The notes: generated by a model not told the origin, from the letters alone. A DNA stretch of 64,000 bases from Erythroxylum novogranatense (GCA_029891385.1 JAIWQS010000093.1:372001-436000), one strand, 5' to 3'; shown: positions 34,300-46,921, counted from the first letter of the stretch. Translations and numbers: made by a program.

Positions 34300-35772
34300 A
34301 TGCAACAGGAGTTAATTCAATTTACAAGGATCAAAGTTTGTTCTTTAGTTCCTAGGCTACCCAATAAGTCTATTATAGGAACCAGATGGGTATTCAAAAA
34401 TAAACTAGATGAATCAGGAATAGTAAATCATAACAAAGCTAGACTGGTATCTCAAGGCTATAATCAACAAAGAGGAATAGACTATAATGAAACCTATGGT
34501 CCTGTAGCTAGACTAGAAGCTATTAGGATTTTGCTTGCATATGTTGTTTGTCATGATATAAAATTTTTTCAAATAGATGTGAAAAGTGCCTTTTTGAATG
34601 GTTTTATGGATGAAGAAGTTTATGTAAAGCGACCTCCTGGTTTTGAAGATATTGATAAACCAGATTATGTCTATAGACTTCATAAAGCTTTGTATGGATT
34701 AAAACAAACACCTCATGCTTAGTATGATCGTCTAAGCTCATTTTTTATTAGAAATGACTTCATTAGAGGAAAAGTAGATAAGACTTTGTTTAGAAAATGT
34801 ATCAAAAATGATTTCATCATAGTATAGATATATGAAGATGATATTATTTTTGGTGCAACTTCTAAGAAGCTATGTTCCCTTTTTGAAAATCCTATGAAAA
34901 ATGAATTTAAAATGAGTATGATGGGTGAATTGAAATTCTTTCTTGGTTTAAAAATTAAGCAAACCGAAGAAAAGATTTTTATTCATCAACAGAAATATAT
35001 CAAAGAACTTTTAGTCAAATTTAAAATGAAGAAGGTTAAACCTATGGCAACTCCTATGCATCCTTCAATCCTTTTATCTAAGGACGAAACAGGTAAGAAG
35101 GTTGATCAAAACCTTTTTAGAGGAATTATTGGTTCTTTACTTTACCTAACTACAAGTAAACCTAATATATTGTTTAGTGTTTGTTTGTATGCAACATTTC
35201 AAACAGATCCAAGAGAGTCTCATTATATTGTTGTTAAAAGAATATTGAGATACTTGACAGGTTCTACTGATCTTTGTTTAATGTATGAGAAAGGTAAAGA
35301 TTTCAGGTTAATTGGCCACTGTGATGCTGATTATGCTGGAGATAGAATTGATAGAAAGAGTATAAGTGGAGGTTGTCACTTTCTTGATCATAATCTAATT
35401 TCTTAGTCAAGCAAGAGGCAAAGTTCAATTGCTCTATCTACTGCAGAAGCTGAATACATGTCAGCTGCAAGTCGTTGTTCACAAACTTTATGGATTAAGT
35501 ATCAGTTAGAAGATTATTCCATACAAGAAGATCAAATTCCAATCTTCTGTGGCAATACAAGTGCTATCAATCTATCAAAGAATCCAATACAACACTCAAG
35601 GCCAAAGCATATCTAAGTTAGACATCATTTTATACGAGACTATGTACAGAGAGGAATCATCAGTCTATAATTTGTTGAGACGAATCAACAATGGGTGGAT
35701 ATCTTCACTAAATCTTTATGTGAAGATAGATTCAAGGAAATCAAGGAACTTGAATATGGTAATTCTGAATGA
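34300..35772 (+). pseudogene. Copia A RT and RNase H remnant
   Basis: The RT is nearly continuous: GTRWVFKNKLDESG, NKARLVSQGYNQQRGIDY, FQIDVKSAFLNG and RLHKALYGLKQTPHA (34380-34720). A stop follows, then the active box as IYEDDI (34828) where YVDD is usual; both Asp are kept but Val is Glu. The connection region 34894-35300 is intact (FFLGLKIKQ, RGIIGSLLYLT). RNase H has GHCDADYAGD and STAEAEYMSAA (first Asp and Glu kept), but FCGNTSAI shows Gly in place of the third catalytic Asp. It ends at TGA 35770-35772. Dead by several changes. Confidence 0.88.
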
Positions 35773-36110
35773 CTATTCGTCTGACACGTCATGACCCAGA
35801 TGATTCATACAAGAAGAAGATAAAAAGTCGTAAGTTTTCAAGTAAATAGTAACAGTAAGTTATGAACGGTAACTTTTCGAGAGTATGTATAAGAAGGAAA
35901 TCTTCTCAAGATTCTAAAATACCTTCTACTCTAGAATTTTCTTAAAATACCTTGAAACCGACTTGTTTAGTGCTCTCAACTAAGATAATTCAATACTCTG
36001 TTATAAACTTCAAGTTCTTTTCATCTCATATTCTTACTTTTAGATACTAGCATCGCTACTTTGAGCAAAATACATTTGTGTGTTTAGTTTTTATTTGTTA
36101 AAGATCACAA

Positions 36111-38479
36111 ATGGAGCAATCTCTTATCTATGGGCGACACGTTGATTCCATCTCATTGAAGGAAAATCAGATGGACATTGAACCAAAGATTGAAGCAATT
36201 GGCTGGAAAAACTTCTTCAAGGTTTGTGAAAAGGTCTATTTGAATGAGATAATGAATTCTAGAAGAGTGCAAAGGTGGTAGACGACACCTTAGTATCAAT
36301 GGTAGATAGATTGTCGATTATCGTGACACAAGATACTATTGAGAAGGTCAGTGGGTGTCCTAGTATTGGAGTAAAGTTGTTTAACAATACAAAATGGATT
36401 ACTCAAGGTCGTGTAGATAGAATGCACATTAATCAACAACTCTATGGAAGTAGTGATCCAGAAATTAAGAAGGCGTCAACCCTTATTCCGAAGGCTAGGG
36501 TTCGACATTCACTACTTCTTCACTATGTTCTACCAAGATTAGGCTTGAAGGATGTTGTGACAATGAACGATAAATATTGTTTATTTCACCTACTGAATCA
36601 CCAACCCATTAATCCTCCGTACGTGATTTTGAAGTACATGATGAAGTCAAAAGGAGATTCTAGCTCTTTACTGTATGGAATGCTATTGACAAGTATTTTT
36701 AGAAAATCAAGAATCTTTCTCGATAAAGGTAATAGGGTAAAGATGGATGTGAAGAGCATTATTAATGCCACAACTATTCACAAAATGGGGATAAAGTTTG
36801 AAGATGAAACGGATATAGGCTCTACACTGAAAGCAAGGTTTAAGGGGGAGCTTATAGTAAGACGGGGCTAGAGTGAACGTGGTACATCTGCAAGAAAAGC
36901 AAAACCTCGATCAATAGGAAGAACATCTGTAGAAGAAAAGACTAAGAAATCGTCTAATACACCAATAAAAACTAGGACGATTCTACAAAAAGAGGAAAGC
37001 TGAGTTTAACAATTATCATAATAAGTGTTATAGAAGAGAAAGGCAAAGACACTTCAATCAGAAAAATCCAAACAATCAAGAAGGTCACCAAGACTATTGA
37101 CCTTACAACAACAAGAATAAAAGAAGAGGAAATCTCTGATTCTTGATGGACATTCTAAAAAGCAGGAGAAAAGACAGCAGCCTACTAGAACAATTGTCTC
37201 TATTTTACAAAGCCAATCAACAAAATCATCTGGAGAGACAGAAATTAAAAGGAAGTTAGTATTTGAGAAGAAGAAGCCTTAACAACAACTTTCTTCTAAA
37301 CTAGTAGAAGAAAAAAAGAAGGTGAAGTCCATTCAGAAAAAGGTTTCTTCATCTGATGTTCAACAGAATTCGAAGACAGTTGAACACTAATTGGAACCTT
37401 ACAATTCTTCATAACCAATCAACAAAAAGGATATGAGAATGAAGATTATAGAAGAATCAGTACCTGCTCGAAGCAGAAGTTCAATTATTATCAAAGAACC
37501 TTCAAAAAAGTAAGTCAAGGTACTAGTCTAACCTATACCGATTAATGATCAGACAATACATCTTCTAAGTCATGAAGAACGAAGATTATATGGTATTCTG
37601 CGAGATGAGAAGGCAGAACCATATCTAATGAAGATTTAAAAGGATCGGTATACAACCTATCCTATTACAAACAGAGCATCGATAAAAATTGTTCTAGACA
37701 TACAACCAAGATGTCTAATAAAAAACAAAGAAAAAGGGAAAAAGAAGATGTTTCATGAGGGAAATAAAGATGATCTTACAGAAGAGCATATTCAAATAGC
37801 TTTGAAGAACATAGATGATGCATGTAATACAGCTCAACCTAGAGGTATCCATGTTTCCCATCACATTTCAAAAGCATCAAGAAATCAATTTAGAGTTTCT
37901 ACTACAGATGTAAACTTCAGGGTAGTTGGCAAAGTGAAAGAAGGAAAGTACAGAAGTATCACAGTTGAAGGTATCAATTTCAACTTAGAAATCTTTGTGC
38001 ATTTGATCATGCATTTCAAACCTATAGGTTTCATACCTTCATTCAAAGATGTGTTACACCTTCTTAGGCAACCAATTTTGAAACTACCTAGACCAGATGA
38101 TCTTGATCTCCCAGAAGGAAAACAGCCCTTCAATCTACCCTTTATCAAAATTATAGAGTTAGACGTTTTACCTTCATAACCATTTGCTATTGAAAACCTT
38201 CATCCATTTAGTGAAATACAACAAGATCCTACTGTTAATCAGGAGTTCTTGAAGCATTTCATAAATTGGACGGAAGCAAATCACAGTCAAAAGGAAGTTT
38301 AGGAAGCCTTAGCAAAAGAAATTGAGGAAATTCATACTAAGGTTGATGAACTAGCTGACTCAGTGGGTGATCTTCATGAGGAAGTAACACTATTATGGGT
38401 TACTATTAAACAAGACCTCAAGACAATCCGTACTGACATGCAATGTATATTTTTTGAAATTATGAAGCATCTACGATGA
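36111..38479 (+). pseudogene. Copia A extra 3' ORF (env-like / transposase_32-like)
   Basis: A protein region between pol and the 3' LTR. ATG 36111 begins MEQSLIYGRHVDSISLKEN, then MDIEPKIEAIGWKNFF. After a frameshift near 36270 it continues with LIPKARVRHSLLLHYVLPRL (36482) and PPYVILKYMMKSKGD. That is the domain often labelled 'putative plant transposon protein' or envelope-like in plant copia elements. A Lys/Ser-rich, stop-containing middle (36870-37740) follows, then an intact segment 37748-38179 and a C-terminal heptad-rich tail (EEIHTKVDELADSVGDLHEE) ending at 38479. Copia B has the same N-terminus, core and coiled-coil tail. No signal peptide or clear membrane segment is visible, so an envelope role is not supported by sequence; function unknown. 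Confidence 0.7.
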
Positions 38480-38693
38480 ACAATCTTTTTGATTAATAAC
38501 AAATAGGGGGAGAAAAAGAGGAGAACGAGAAAAGAAGATAGAAAGCGGATAGAAAGCATTGTATATATCTTGTATGCAATTCTTATGTTTTTTTATGTGT
38601 TTGTTTTCTTTATTATTCGTCGGAATACTATTCGTCTATTAGTCTATAAATATCATTTTATCTTCTAAAATTATGATTATTTGTTATCATCAA

Positions 38694-38705
38694 AAAGGGG
38701 GAGAT
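38694..38705 (+). other. Copia A polypurine tract
   Basis: AAAGGGGGAGAT directly before TGTTAAG, as expected for plus-strand priming. Confidence 0.85.
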
Positions 38706-39688
38706 TGTTAAGTCAAGAGGACTTCACTTCTATTAAGTTTGATGACAATTAAATAATAATAATCTTAGAAATGTATGAACTATTTTGATGAGTTTGTTAA
38801 GTGTGCAAAAAAATGTAAGTAATACTTAGTCAACTCAGAAGACAAAGGTCAACACCAGATGAAGTGTGACACCAGACGAAGCGTAACACCAGATGAAACA
38901 TAACACCAGACGAAGCGCAACACCAGACGAAGCAAAACAACAGACGAAGCGAAATAACAAACGAAACATAATAATAGAAGAAATATTTTTGCAGACAATA
39001 CAAAAGGAAGATATTCTAGAATGTCGGTCAGTTAGTTAGTTGGAGTTAGTTACAGGACTCAACTAATAACCGTTTTTAGAAGATTCAAGAAGTAGTTTTT
39101 TCAAGAAGACAGTTGGAGACTTAGGCTATAAATACTAGTTTTAGTCGAAGACTAATATAGCATATAACATTTTTATTAGCAAAAATTCTATATTCAAACT
39201 GCGAAAGAAGTGAGCGAATACATCTGTAACGTGAAGCTCACAAATACTTTACTTAGAGTGAGAAAGAAAGGCTAGATCCTGAAAAGGCTAATACATTAGA
39301 TAAAAAATACTTTCTGAGAGAGACCTGAAGAAGCCCTGCAAGTGTAGAAAAAATACTTGTAAAGTTGAAGAGTATAGTAAAATCTCAGACAAACTCTAAG
39401 GATTGAACGTAGCCCAAGGTTTGAAGTGAACCAATATAAAATTATAGCGTCTATTCTCTAACTCTTATCTTTTAATTTTCTTGTTGCTAGACGAGTTGAT
39501 AATATTACTTGCGATTGCATTACTTATCAACTTTAGCAAAGTGTTTTTGTGATCATTTGAATTTTTGTAAAGAAATTCAAGAAGTCTCAAAAGATTAATA
39601 TTTTCGAAAAGATTACACAATTCAACCCCTCTTCTTATGTATTTTACATATCATATCGGATTCCTATATTAACAAGTGATTTACTTTA
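38706..39688 (+). repeat. Copia A 3' LTR
   Basis: 983 bp. It has a shortened CAGACGAAGCG array (38845-38970), a TATA box TATAAATA at 39127, and ends TTTACTTTA. It is followed by GGTGT (39689-39693). Confidence 0.9.
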
Positions 39689-39693
39689 GGTGT

Positions 39694-40340
39694 GACACAA
39701 AGTCACATCCGTGACAACCTCATGCACCACCTTGAGCTATTGATAGCTCACCCTATTTGACCCTACATTTCAATATATATAGAGGGACATGTGATGACAA
39801 AAACACACATTTAAAGGGACAGACCTAAAAACACATTCGGGACGTAACCTAACTAATAGTTCTCTCTTTATTTTCTCTTCGGTTTCTCTTCATCTTTCAA
39901 CCCCGACGGTGGTAGTGGAGATGATGGCCAATAGTGAGAGCTTGAAAATTGAATCTAGAGATCGTATCCTAGGTAATTCAATAATTAGGTTTAATTAATG
40001 ACCGAATTTTATTTAAACACAACCTAAAGAAAAATTGGGATTATCATAGCGTACTGTTAGTCTCAGATCAATAGTTCTAAAAAAGGTGTAAAGACATTAA
40101 GATGATGGAATATGCTTGATTGTGCTTAGGCCATGATTGATCCTTGAACCTGACCTTACCCATATTTGACACTTTAATTATTTTTTATTGCTTGCTTTAA
40201 TTTTTTTCAATTAATTTTGACACAAAATTAATCAAACATTCCCTATGGATTAGATCCCGACTTACCATAATTACAAATTTTAGTCTATAAAGTCAGTAAA
40301 TTTTGTCATCACCTATTTCTCCCAACTGTAAGACCGATAG
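39694..40340. other. No recognised gene
   Basis: AT-rich sequence with CAATATATATAGAGG near 39767 that looks like a TATA box but has no supported gene after it. It is probably inside the split LINE. Confidence 0.45.
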
Positions 40341-40344
40341 TTTC

Positions 40345-40655
40345 TTAGGTAAGGAAGTAGGCTTTGGGATTTCAATTCAAATTTTGGCATAGCAAATACT
40401 CTGCATTGTTGCTGTTTGAGTATCCAACAAATTGTCTTCTCTAAGCAGTTAGTTAGAAAAATAAGACCTTCTATGGTCTAAAACTCTATAGGTAGATTAT
40501 GGAAATTCACCCACATTAGCAAAACCTCAATTTTGTTATGATTAAGTTCCATAATTAGTTTACATTTCTGTATAAAAAGGGAGTTGGTCACTAATGTGCC
40601 ATGACCCTTTTTCCATAATTTCAGTTAAGCTAGCATCATCCGAAACAATTTAAGA
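40345..40655 (-). pseudogene. LINE ORF1 DUF4283-like remnant
   Basis: The minus strand reads KIEVLLMWVNFHNLPIEF (about 40545-40490), then EGLIFLTNC and FAMPKFELKSQ. This matches the VWVKL-NLPLEFW and ARVCVEI phrases of the DUF4283 domain in ORF1 of plant L1 elements. Stops and a frameshift are present. Its orientation agrees with the ORF2 endonuclease on the far side of copia A. Confidence 0.6.
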
Positions 40656-41027
40656 GTAGGAGATATCACACCATCCTTAAGCACATTCTGGTAATGTTTA
40701 AGTAGTCCCTTATTATGTTAAATCTACACCCTGTTCTTTCATGCTCCCTAAGTTATCTAAGGTGTAGCTCCACCCTTCTGCTGACTTTGAACCTTCGAGT
40801 CTCCATTCTTAGCAGCGAGAGTTTCCCTAAGGGAGGATTCTCCTTGCTTCATGGCGACTAGGAAGGATTGAAGCAAGCCTCCTTAGGAGGTAGAGGCCTC
40901 GGTTGTACAGCAACCTACCATAGAGTTAAGATAGTGAAGAGAAAAAAACGTGGGAAAAAATTTTCCAAAAATGGAAAAAAAGGAGGGGAAAAAACGTGAA
41001 GTTAGTAAAGAGAAGGCAAAGAAATCA

Positions 41028-41979
41028 TGTTAAGTCAAAATGACTTTACATAAAAATGATTTTGATGTATAACAAACATAGTGAGATCAAATACAAGAAA
41101 AACAAAACAGTCACAGTATATGAGGCCGAATTGAGACAGATTTAATTGAAGGCAGGCGAAGATGCGTATCTGAGCGAAGTTGACACAGACAAATCAAAAC
41201 AGAGCGAAGTTTGTCAAAGTAAAAAGTCAACGCAGAGGCGCAAATGACACAAGACAATAAGCGAGCGCAAATGTAGATCTGACGCAGAAACAAAAGCGAG
41301 CGAAGCAGGAAATGAGCACGCAGATCAGACGCAGACGCAGAGAAAAGCAGAGCGAAGAGTCGATTCGAGTTAATTCTGTAACTCAAGTGATTAATTTCTT
41401 TAAAGATTCAAGATTCAAGAATCGAAGCGATTAGAGACGAAGGCTATAAATACAAGTCGAAGTCAAAAGCGAAGAGCTTCTTTTTTTGAGAAAAATTACA
41501 CAAAGCGTAAAAAGCGATTAAGTGTGAATTAGCTTAACGCTATCCATACGTAATAGAGTGTTCAAAACTTTCTAAAAAGAAAAGTTGTGCAGATAGCTGC
41601 AGAGGCTAAGTGTGAAAGAATCTTGGTTGTAGAGACTGAAGAGGCTCGTGAAAGAATCTTTATGCGTTTGAAGAGATAGTGAAATCTCGGAAGAAACTCG
41701 AGGATGGGCGTAGCCCACGGTTTGGGGTGAACCAAGATAAATCTGCGTGTCTACTACTCTCACTCTCTATCTCACTTTTAGTTTCAAAGTTGATCTTTAT
41801 TTACTATTCATATACTTAGCATTGAAAAGTTTGATCAATCAGATTAATAAGAATTACGTAAAGAATCAATTCTAACAAGTAATTCTAAAAGATATTCAAA
41901 AGAGGAATATACAATTCAACCCCTTCTCGTGCATTCTATTGTGTTTTTAAGTCTTTGTATTAACGTGTGATTCACTTCA
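41028..41979 (+). repeat. Copia B 5' LTR
   Basis: 952 bp, starting TGTTAAGTCAAAATGACTTT and ending TGTGATTCACTTCA. It contains a GACGCAG-rich repeat region (41110-41360) and a TATA box TATAAATA (41445). Many differences from the 3' copy turn CAG/CTG contexts into CG (for example CTCTGAGG versus CTCGAGG near 41695). Confidence 0.9.
41110..41360. repeat. CAGACGC-rich simple repeat (copia B 5' LTR)
   Basis: Short degenerate units around CAGACGCAG and AGCGAAG fill the region; the 3' copy (49590-49780) has clearer ACAGACGCAGACGCAG runs. The position relative to the TATA box matches that of the CAGACGAAG array in copia A. Confidence 0.75.
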
Positions 41980-41980
41980 A

Positions 41981-41991
41981 TTGGTATCGAG
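41981..41991 (+). other. Copia B primer binding site with one missing base
   Basis: TGGTATCGAGC follows the 5' LTR; the invariant form is TGGTATCAGAGC. The missing A inside CAG is exactly the same change as in chromovirus C. Confidence 0.85.
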
Positions 41992-42035
41992 CTTGGTATC
42001 CAAGAATCACTTTGGCGAAGTGTGGATTAAAGATA

Positions 42036-43640
42036 ATGGCGAGTCACATGTATACATCGTGAAGGAGCCTCAATCACTAGACCTCCAAACATTCAATGGA
42101 AGACTATCATTCTTGGAAAGATAGGATGCGGTTATTCATCGAATCTACACATGTAGACCTTTGGGACGTAATGAAACGGACCTTATATACCTGTAGATGA
42201 CGAAGGTAGTTCTATTCCACGAAGCGGATGGATCTCGATCGAAAGCAAGAATACAAGCTGAATTCAAAGGTGAAATTTTTCTTAACGTGTGCCCTAAGTA
42301 GAAGCGAGTACCACAAAGTGCATGGTTGCGACACAGCAAAAGAAATATGGGATACATTGTCCATTGCTCATGAAGGCACAAGTCAAGTTAAGGAATCCAA
42401 GATAAGTATTCTTGTACATCAATATGAACTTTTAGGGATGGAAGATGAAGAATCTATTGATCAAATGTTTGGAAGATTTCAAACAATTATCAATAGATTG
42501 AAAGCTCTTGGAAGGACATACAATAATCAAGATCACGTTCGCAAGATTCTAAGAAGTCTTCTAAGAGATGGAGACCAAAAGTTACGGAGTGCAAGAAGCC
42601 AAAGACTTGAGCATATTAAAGCTAGATGAGTTCTTTGGGATCCTTAAAGATTCATGAAGTTGAACTCAACGTGAAGATAAGCCAAGCGAGAGAAGTCAAT
42701 AAGATGAAGGTGGACAAAAGAATCATAAGACTTCGGAGAAGGAGGAAGTCATCAAAAGCATTGAAAATTGAAGAATCAAGGGATGACAACTCTAGCCAAT
42801 CAGATTGAGAATCGAGTGATGAAGATGGCGAATTATCTTTCATTTCCGAAAGATAAGACACATGTGGAAGAAGAAGCCCGAAGTAACGGACATTAGGAAA
42901 GAATGGAAAAGATGAAGCTAAGCCGGAAAAGTCTTCTATCATTTTTACGAGTGCAATCAACTGGACACTATGAAGTCAAGATGCCCTACTCTCAAGAAGA
43001 AACCCAAGAAGAGTAGAAGGCAAGAAAAGCATGATGGCAACATGGGAGGACCTAGATTCATCTGAATCGAATCTGAGCTCGAGTCATCGAACATGCAAAC
43101 ATTTGCCTAATGGCCGAGGAAGATAGTGATGAGGAGGTAAAATCAGGACTCTAAAATTTGCATGATGCATATTCGAAGCTGTTAGAAGATTCTCGGGCTA
43201 TTTTGAAATAGTACAAGCTATTGAAGAAAAGTATGCAGAGAATATTAGAAATCTTGAGAAAATAGAGAGAAAATATTTACTTAAAAAGGGTTAGAAGTTA
43301 AAAGGAAACTTGTAGACAAATCGGATGAGAATAATCAACTCAAACCGAGGATCAAGAATCTATCGGTGATCTAGTTACTTTCAGAGAGTACAAAGAAAAT
43401 GAATGATATGCTAGGAAAGTGTAGACATCCTAGTGATAAGACTGGATTAGGGTTTCTTGGAAACAATACTCGGTCTTGTAATAAATTTGTCTCTCAAAAG
43501 GAAGAAATAGGATAACATATTTTAATCAGCGTCAAGAGTAATATGCATCAAAGATCATATCACGTGCATACTACTAACCATAAAGGACCCAATAAAATTT
43601 GGGTACCAAGAAATAAAATAGTTTCTCTGCAGATATCCTT
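42036..43640 (+). pseudogene. Copia B gag remnant
   Basis: From ATG 42036. The clearest segment is 42228-42629, with KVKFFLTCALSRSEYHKVHG, then AKEIWDTLSIAHEGTSQVKE, MFGRFQTIINRLKALGRTY and DHVRKILRSLLRDG: a UBN2/copia Gag domain. Downstream is a Lys-rich linker, a broken zinc knuckle near 42950, a Glu-rich coiled-coil-like stretch (43130-43400) and GPNKIWVPRN at 43588. Compared with copia A, each block is present but frames change often. Confidence 0.82.
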
Positions 43641-44880
43641 CCTTGGAAGATACTGGCAAGCACCATTGGTATTTAGGCGGTGGATGCTCGCGACACATGT
43701 GGAAAAAGGTCTATGTTCCTAGACCTTCAGTATAAGAAGGGAGGATCAGTAACTTTTAGAGACAACTAGCAGGGAAAAGTCATTGGAATCGGGAAAATAG
43801 GTAAAGATTCCTTTGCATGCATAAATAATGTACTACTTGTTGATGGTCTAAAGCATAACTTGATTAGTGTGAGTCAGTTGTGTGATTCTGGTTTTATAGT
43901 TACATTCAATCAAAATCTTTGTGAAGTCAGAAACAAAGATGGGTCTATACTTTTCTCTGCCAAGAGAAGAAACAACCTTTACAAAATCAACGTAGAAGAT
44001 TTTCAAAGTCAAAATATCTCATGTTTTCTATCTTACGAAGAAGAAAGACTAATCGGCATAAAAGCTAGGTCATGTCTCTTTGAAACATATTTCAAAATTG
44101 GTAAAACATGATTTGGTAGCGGTTTACCAAAAATAAGTTTTGACAAAGAATTTTTCTGTGAAAATTGTTTGAAAGGAAAATAGGTTAAAACCTCTTTCGC
44201 TTCTAAAAATTTTGTAACCTCTTGAAGACCTTTAGAACTATTAGATATAGATTTGTTTGGTCCCACAAGGACATTAAGTCTTAGCGAGAAAGAAATATGG
44301 ACTTGTCATTGTTGATGATTTTACTCGATTTTGTTGGATATTGTTTTATCACACAAAGATGAGTCTTTTAAGTGCTTTAGAACTCTATCCGAAAGTTCTG
44401 AATGAAAAGGAATGTCTATAGCTAGTATCGGGAGTGATCATGGCGAAGAATTTGAGAATGAGAAGTTTAGAGTTTTACGTGAGGAGAATGGAATTTCTCA
44501 CAACTTCTGCCCTAGAACTCCACAACAGAATGGAGTTGTTGAGAGAAAGAATAGGACGATTCAAGAGATGGCAAGGACTATGCTATGTGAGGCGAATCTT
44601 CCTAAGTATTTACAGGCGAAGTGTGAATCTGATGCTATATTCGAATAGGATCTTATTGCGACCTATGTTGAAGAAAACTCCTTACGAGTTATGGAATGGA
44701 AGAAGACCAAGCATATCCTACTTTCATCCATTCGGTGCAAATGTTCCATTCGAATACGAGAGAAGCTGTTGGATAAATTGATTCAAAGACCTATCCAGAA
44801 TATTTCTAGGTTACTCATTATAAATCAAGGCATTTGAATTTACAACTGACTTCAAAGATATTGAAGAGGCGATCCATGTC
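43640..44880 (+). pseudogene. Copia B protease and integrase remnant
   Basis: The protease site reads YLGGGCSRHM near 43666 where YLDSGCSRHM is expected, so the catalytic Asp is lost as written. The pre-integrase segment 43860-44111 (ISVSQLCDSGFIVTFNQN) is intact. The integrase core shows FCWILF-type pieces, SDHGEEFENEKF (44430, second Asp kept) and QQNGVVERKNRTIQEMARTM (44530, Glu kept). RPSISYFHPFG follows in another frame. The core is better kept than in copia A, apart from small indels. Confidence 0.82.
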
Positions 44881-45159
44881 AAATTTGATGATAGTTCTCA
44901 AACCCATAAGGAAGATGACATGGAGATTGAAGGTCCTTCAAAGAACCTAGATGATGCCTCGAAACTCCTCGTCGGACACTCATGAGAATAAGATTGAAGA
45001 TATTCCGAAACTATAGAACTAAGGCGAGATTGGAAGTATAAAGTTCTCATCCGGAAGAGTTAATTATCGGTGAGACCTCGAAGGAGTTAGGACAAGGTCT
45101 AGATTCATACGAGAATCTAATGTAGCTTTTATCACTAAAGTAGAACCTAAGAAGGTTGA

Positions 45160-46646
45160 GGAAGCTCTTGAGACGAAGCTTGGGTGTTAGCCATGCAAGA
45201 AGATTTGAACCAATTCACAAGGAATAACGTCGGTCCTTGGTTCCAAAACCTCCTAAGAAATCCATTATAGGAACAAGATGGGTTTTCAAGAATAAGTTAG
45301 GCGAATCGGGAAGAGTGAGTCGTAACAAGGCTAGATTAGTAGCACAAGGTTACAATCGGCAAAAGGAATAGACTACTGCGAAACATATGCTCGATGGCGA
45401 GACTTGAAGCTATAAGGATTTTGTTGGCATATGCAATCATCACGATATAAAGTTGTTTGGATGGATGTTAAGAGTGCATTTCGAATGGCTTTATAGGCGA
45501 AGAAGTCTATGTGAAACAACCTCACGGCTTTGAAGATGTTAAAAATCCAGATTATGTCTATAGACTTCACAAAGCCTTATCGGCCTAAAGCAAGCCCTAG
45601 AGCTTGGTATGATCGTCTGAGTACCTTCTTAATAGAAAATGGTTTCAACAGAGGTCAAGTTGATAAGGCGCTCTTTAGAAAGAGTTTTGAGAATGATTTT
45701 ATCTTAGTACAGATCTCGTTGATGATATTATCTTTGGTGCTACTACAAAAGAGTTGTGTTTAAAGTTTGAGAGACTAATGAAAGAGAATTTGAAATGAGT
45801 ATGATGGGTGAATTAAAATTCTTTCTTGGGTTTGCAAGTTAAGCGGACTAAAGAGAAGATCTTCATTCATCAATGTAGTATGTGAAAGAGTTGCTGAATA
45901 AGTTTGACATGAATAATGTGAAGCCAATGGCAACTCGATGCATCCTTCAAACCTTTGTCGAAAGACGAACTTGGTAAAAGGTGGATCAAACCCTATATAG
46001 AGGATGATCGGTTCTTTATTGTATCTTCTGACAAGTAGACTCGATATTCATTCGGTGTATGCTTGTGTGCAAGATTCAAGCCGATCTAGAGAGTCTCATT
46101 TCTTCTTTGTTAAAAGAATTTTGAGATATCTCATGGTACTCTCGATCTTTGCTTAATGTTTGAGAAAGGTAAAGATTTCAAGTTAAGCGGATCTTGTGAT
46201 GCGGACTATGCCGGAGATAGAATCGAAAGAAAGAGCACAAGTGGAGGATGTCACTTTCTTGGAAGAAATCTAGTCTCTGGTCAAGCAAGAGACAAAGCTC
46301 AATTGCTTTATCAACCGTGAAGGAGAATACATATCTGCCGAAGATTCTTGTTCACGACGCATTTGTGGATCAAATATCGACTTGAAGACTATTTAGTTAA
46401 GGAGGAGGAGATTCCAATTTATTGCGACAACACCAAAGTCAATAAACCGTCAAAGAATCCAATTGACATTCGAGTAAAGCATATAGAAGTCGGACATCAT
46501 TTCTCGAGAGACTACATTGAGAGAAAGGTGGTGCTTCTAAAGTTCGTTAAACGAGCTTGATGGGCGGACATCTTCACTAAACCCTTGAGTGAAGAACGTT
46601 TTGGAAGATAAGACGCAATCTCAATATGGTGATGTTAAATGAGTAG
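45160..46646 (+). pseudogene. Copia B RT and RNase H remnant
   Basis: Pieces in several frames: GTRWVFKNKLGESGRVSRNK (45270), a degraded DVKSAFLNG block, YRLHKAL-GLKQALELG (45560-45600) and an active box seen as broken V-DDIIFGATT (45715-45740). SFLGLQVKRTKEKIFIHQ and a YGL-type connection follow, then RNase H with SCDADYAGDRIERKSTSGG (46195-46250). ADIFTKPLSEERF (46566) and LNMVMLNE precede TAG 46644-46646. The number of single-base breaks is far higher than expected from its similarity to copia A. Confidence 0.8.
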
Positions 46647-46921
46647 TTAGGCTAAAATAACGTGAGAAACTAACGGCATTATACACAGTGAGTTACAGCA
46701 GGTAACTTTTCTCACAAGGAAGATTTTTGGAGGAAAATATCTGATAAACTCGAGGTTCTTAATGATTCGAGAACCCATCAGTCCATAACCCTATAAGTAG
46801 ACTGAAGATGATATTATAGCAGTCTTTTCATCATCTCCTGACAGTTTATTTCTACTTTACCAATTCTCTCAAAATCTTCTCACTCAAAAGCTTTCCAGAA
46901 GATAATCTTTCGCTCTATACA

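Larger units (their letters stand above)
29977..39688 (+). mobile_element. Copia A: copia element with extra 3' ORF
   Basis: A 9.7-kb plus-strand element: 5' LTR 29977-31045, primer site 31048-31059, gag from 31103, protease, integrase, RT and RNase H to 35772. A further ORF region runs 36111-38479, followed by a polypurine tract and a 3' LTR 38706-39688. The target duplication is GGTAT/GGTGT. The LTR start is TATTAAG in the 5' copy and TGTTAAG in the 3' copy. LTR divergence, several stops and changed catalytic residues show it is old and dead. The layout with an additional ORF after pol is like SIRE-type plant copia elements; the clade is inferred. Confidence 0.9.
27531..41022 (-). mobile_element. 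L1-like LINE remnant, split by copia A
   Basis: On the minus strand the pieces lie in LINE order. A DUF4283-type ORF1 region (40655-40345) lies right of copia A, and the ORF1 C-terminal part (29260-28335) and ORF2 endonuclease (28331-27690) lie left of it. Copia A (29977-39688) sits between, with TSD GGTAT/GGTGT. The RT part of ORF2 is absent; the fragment stops at the Tekay-like LTR at 27530. About 1.3 kb between the ORF1 parts is unrecognised, so one more insertion there is possible. Confidence 0.65.

Noticed and set aside
37885..38148. 87-codon minus-strand ORF
   Set aside because: Shadow of the copia A extra ORF on the plus strand, which shares design with copia B.
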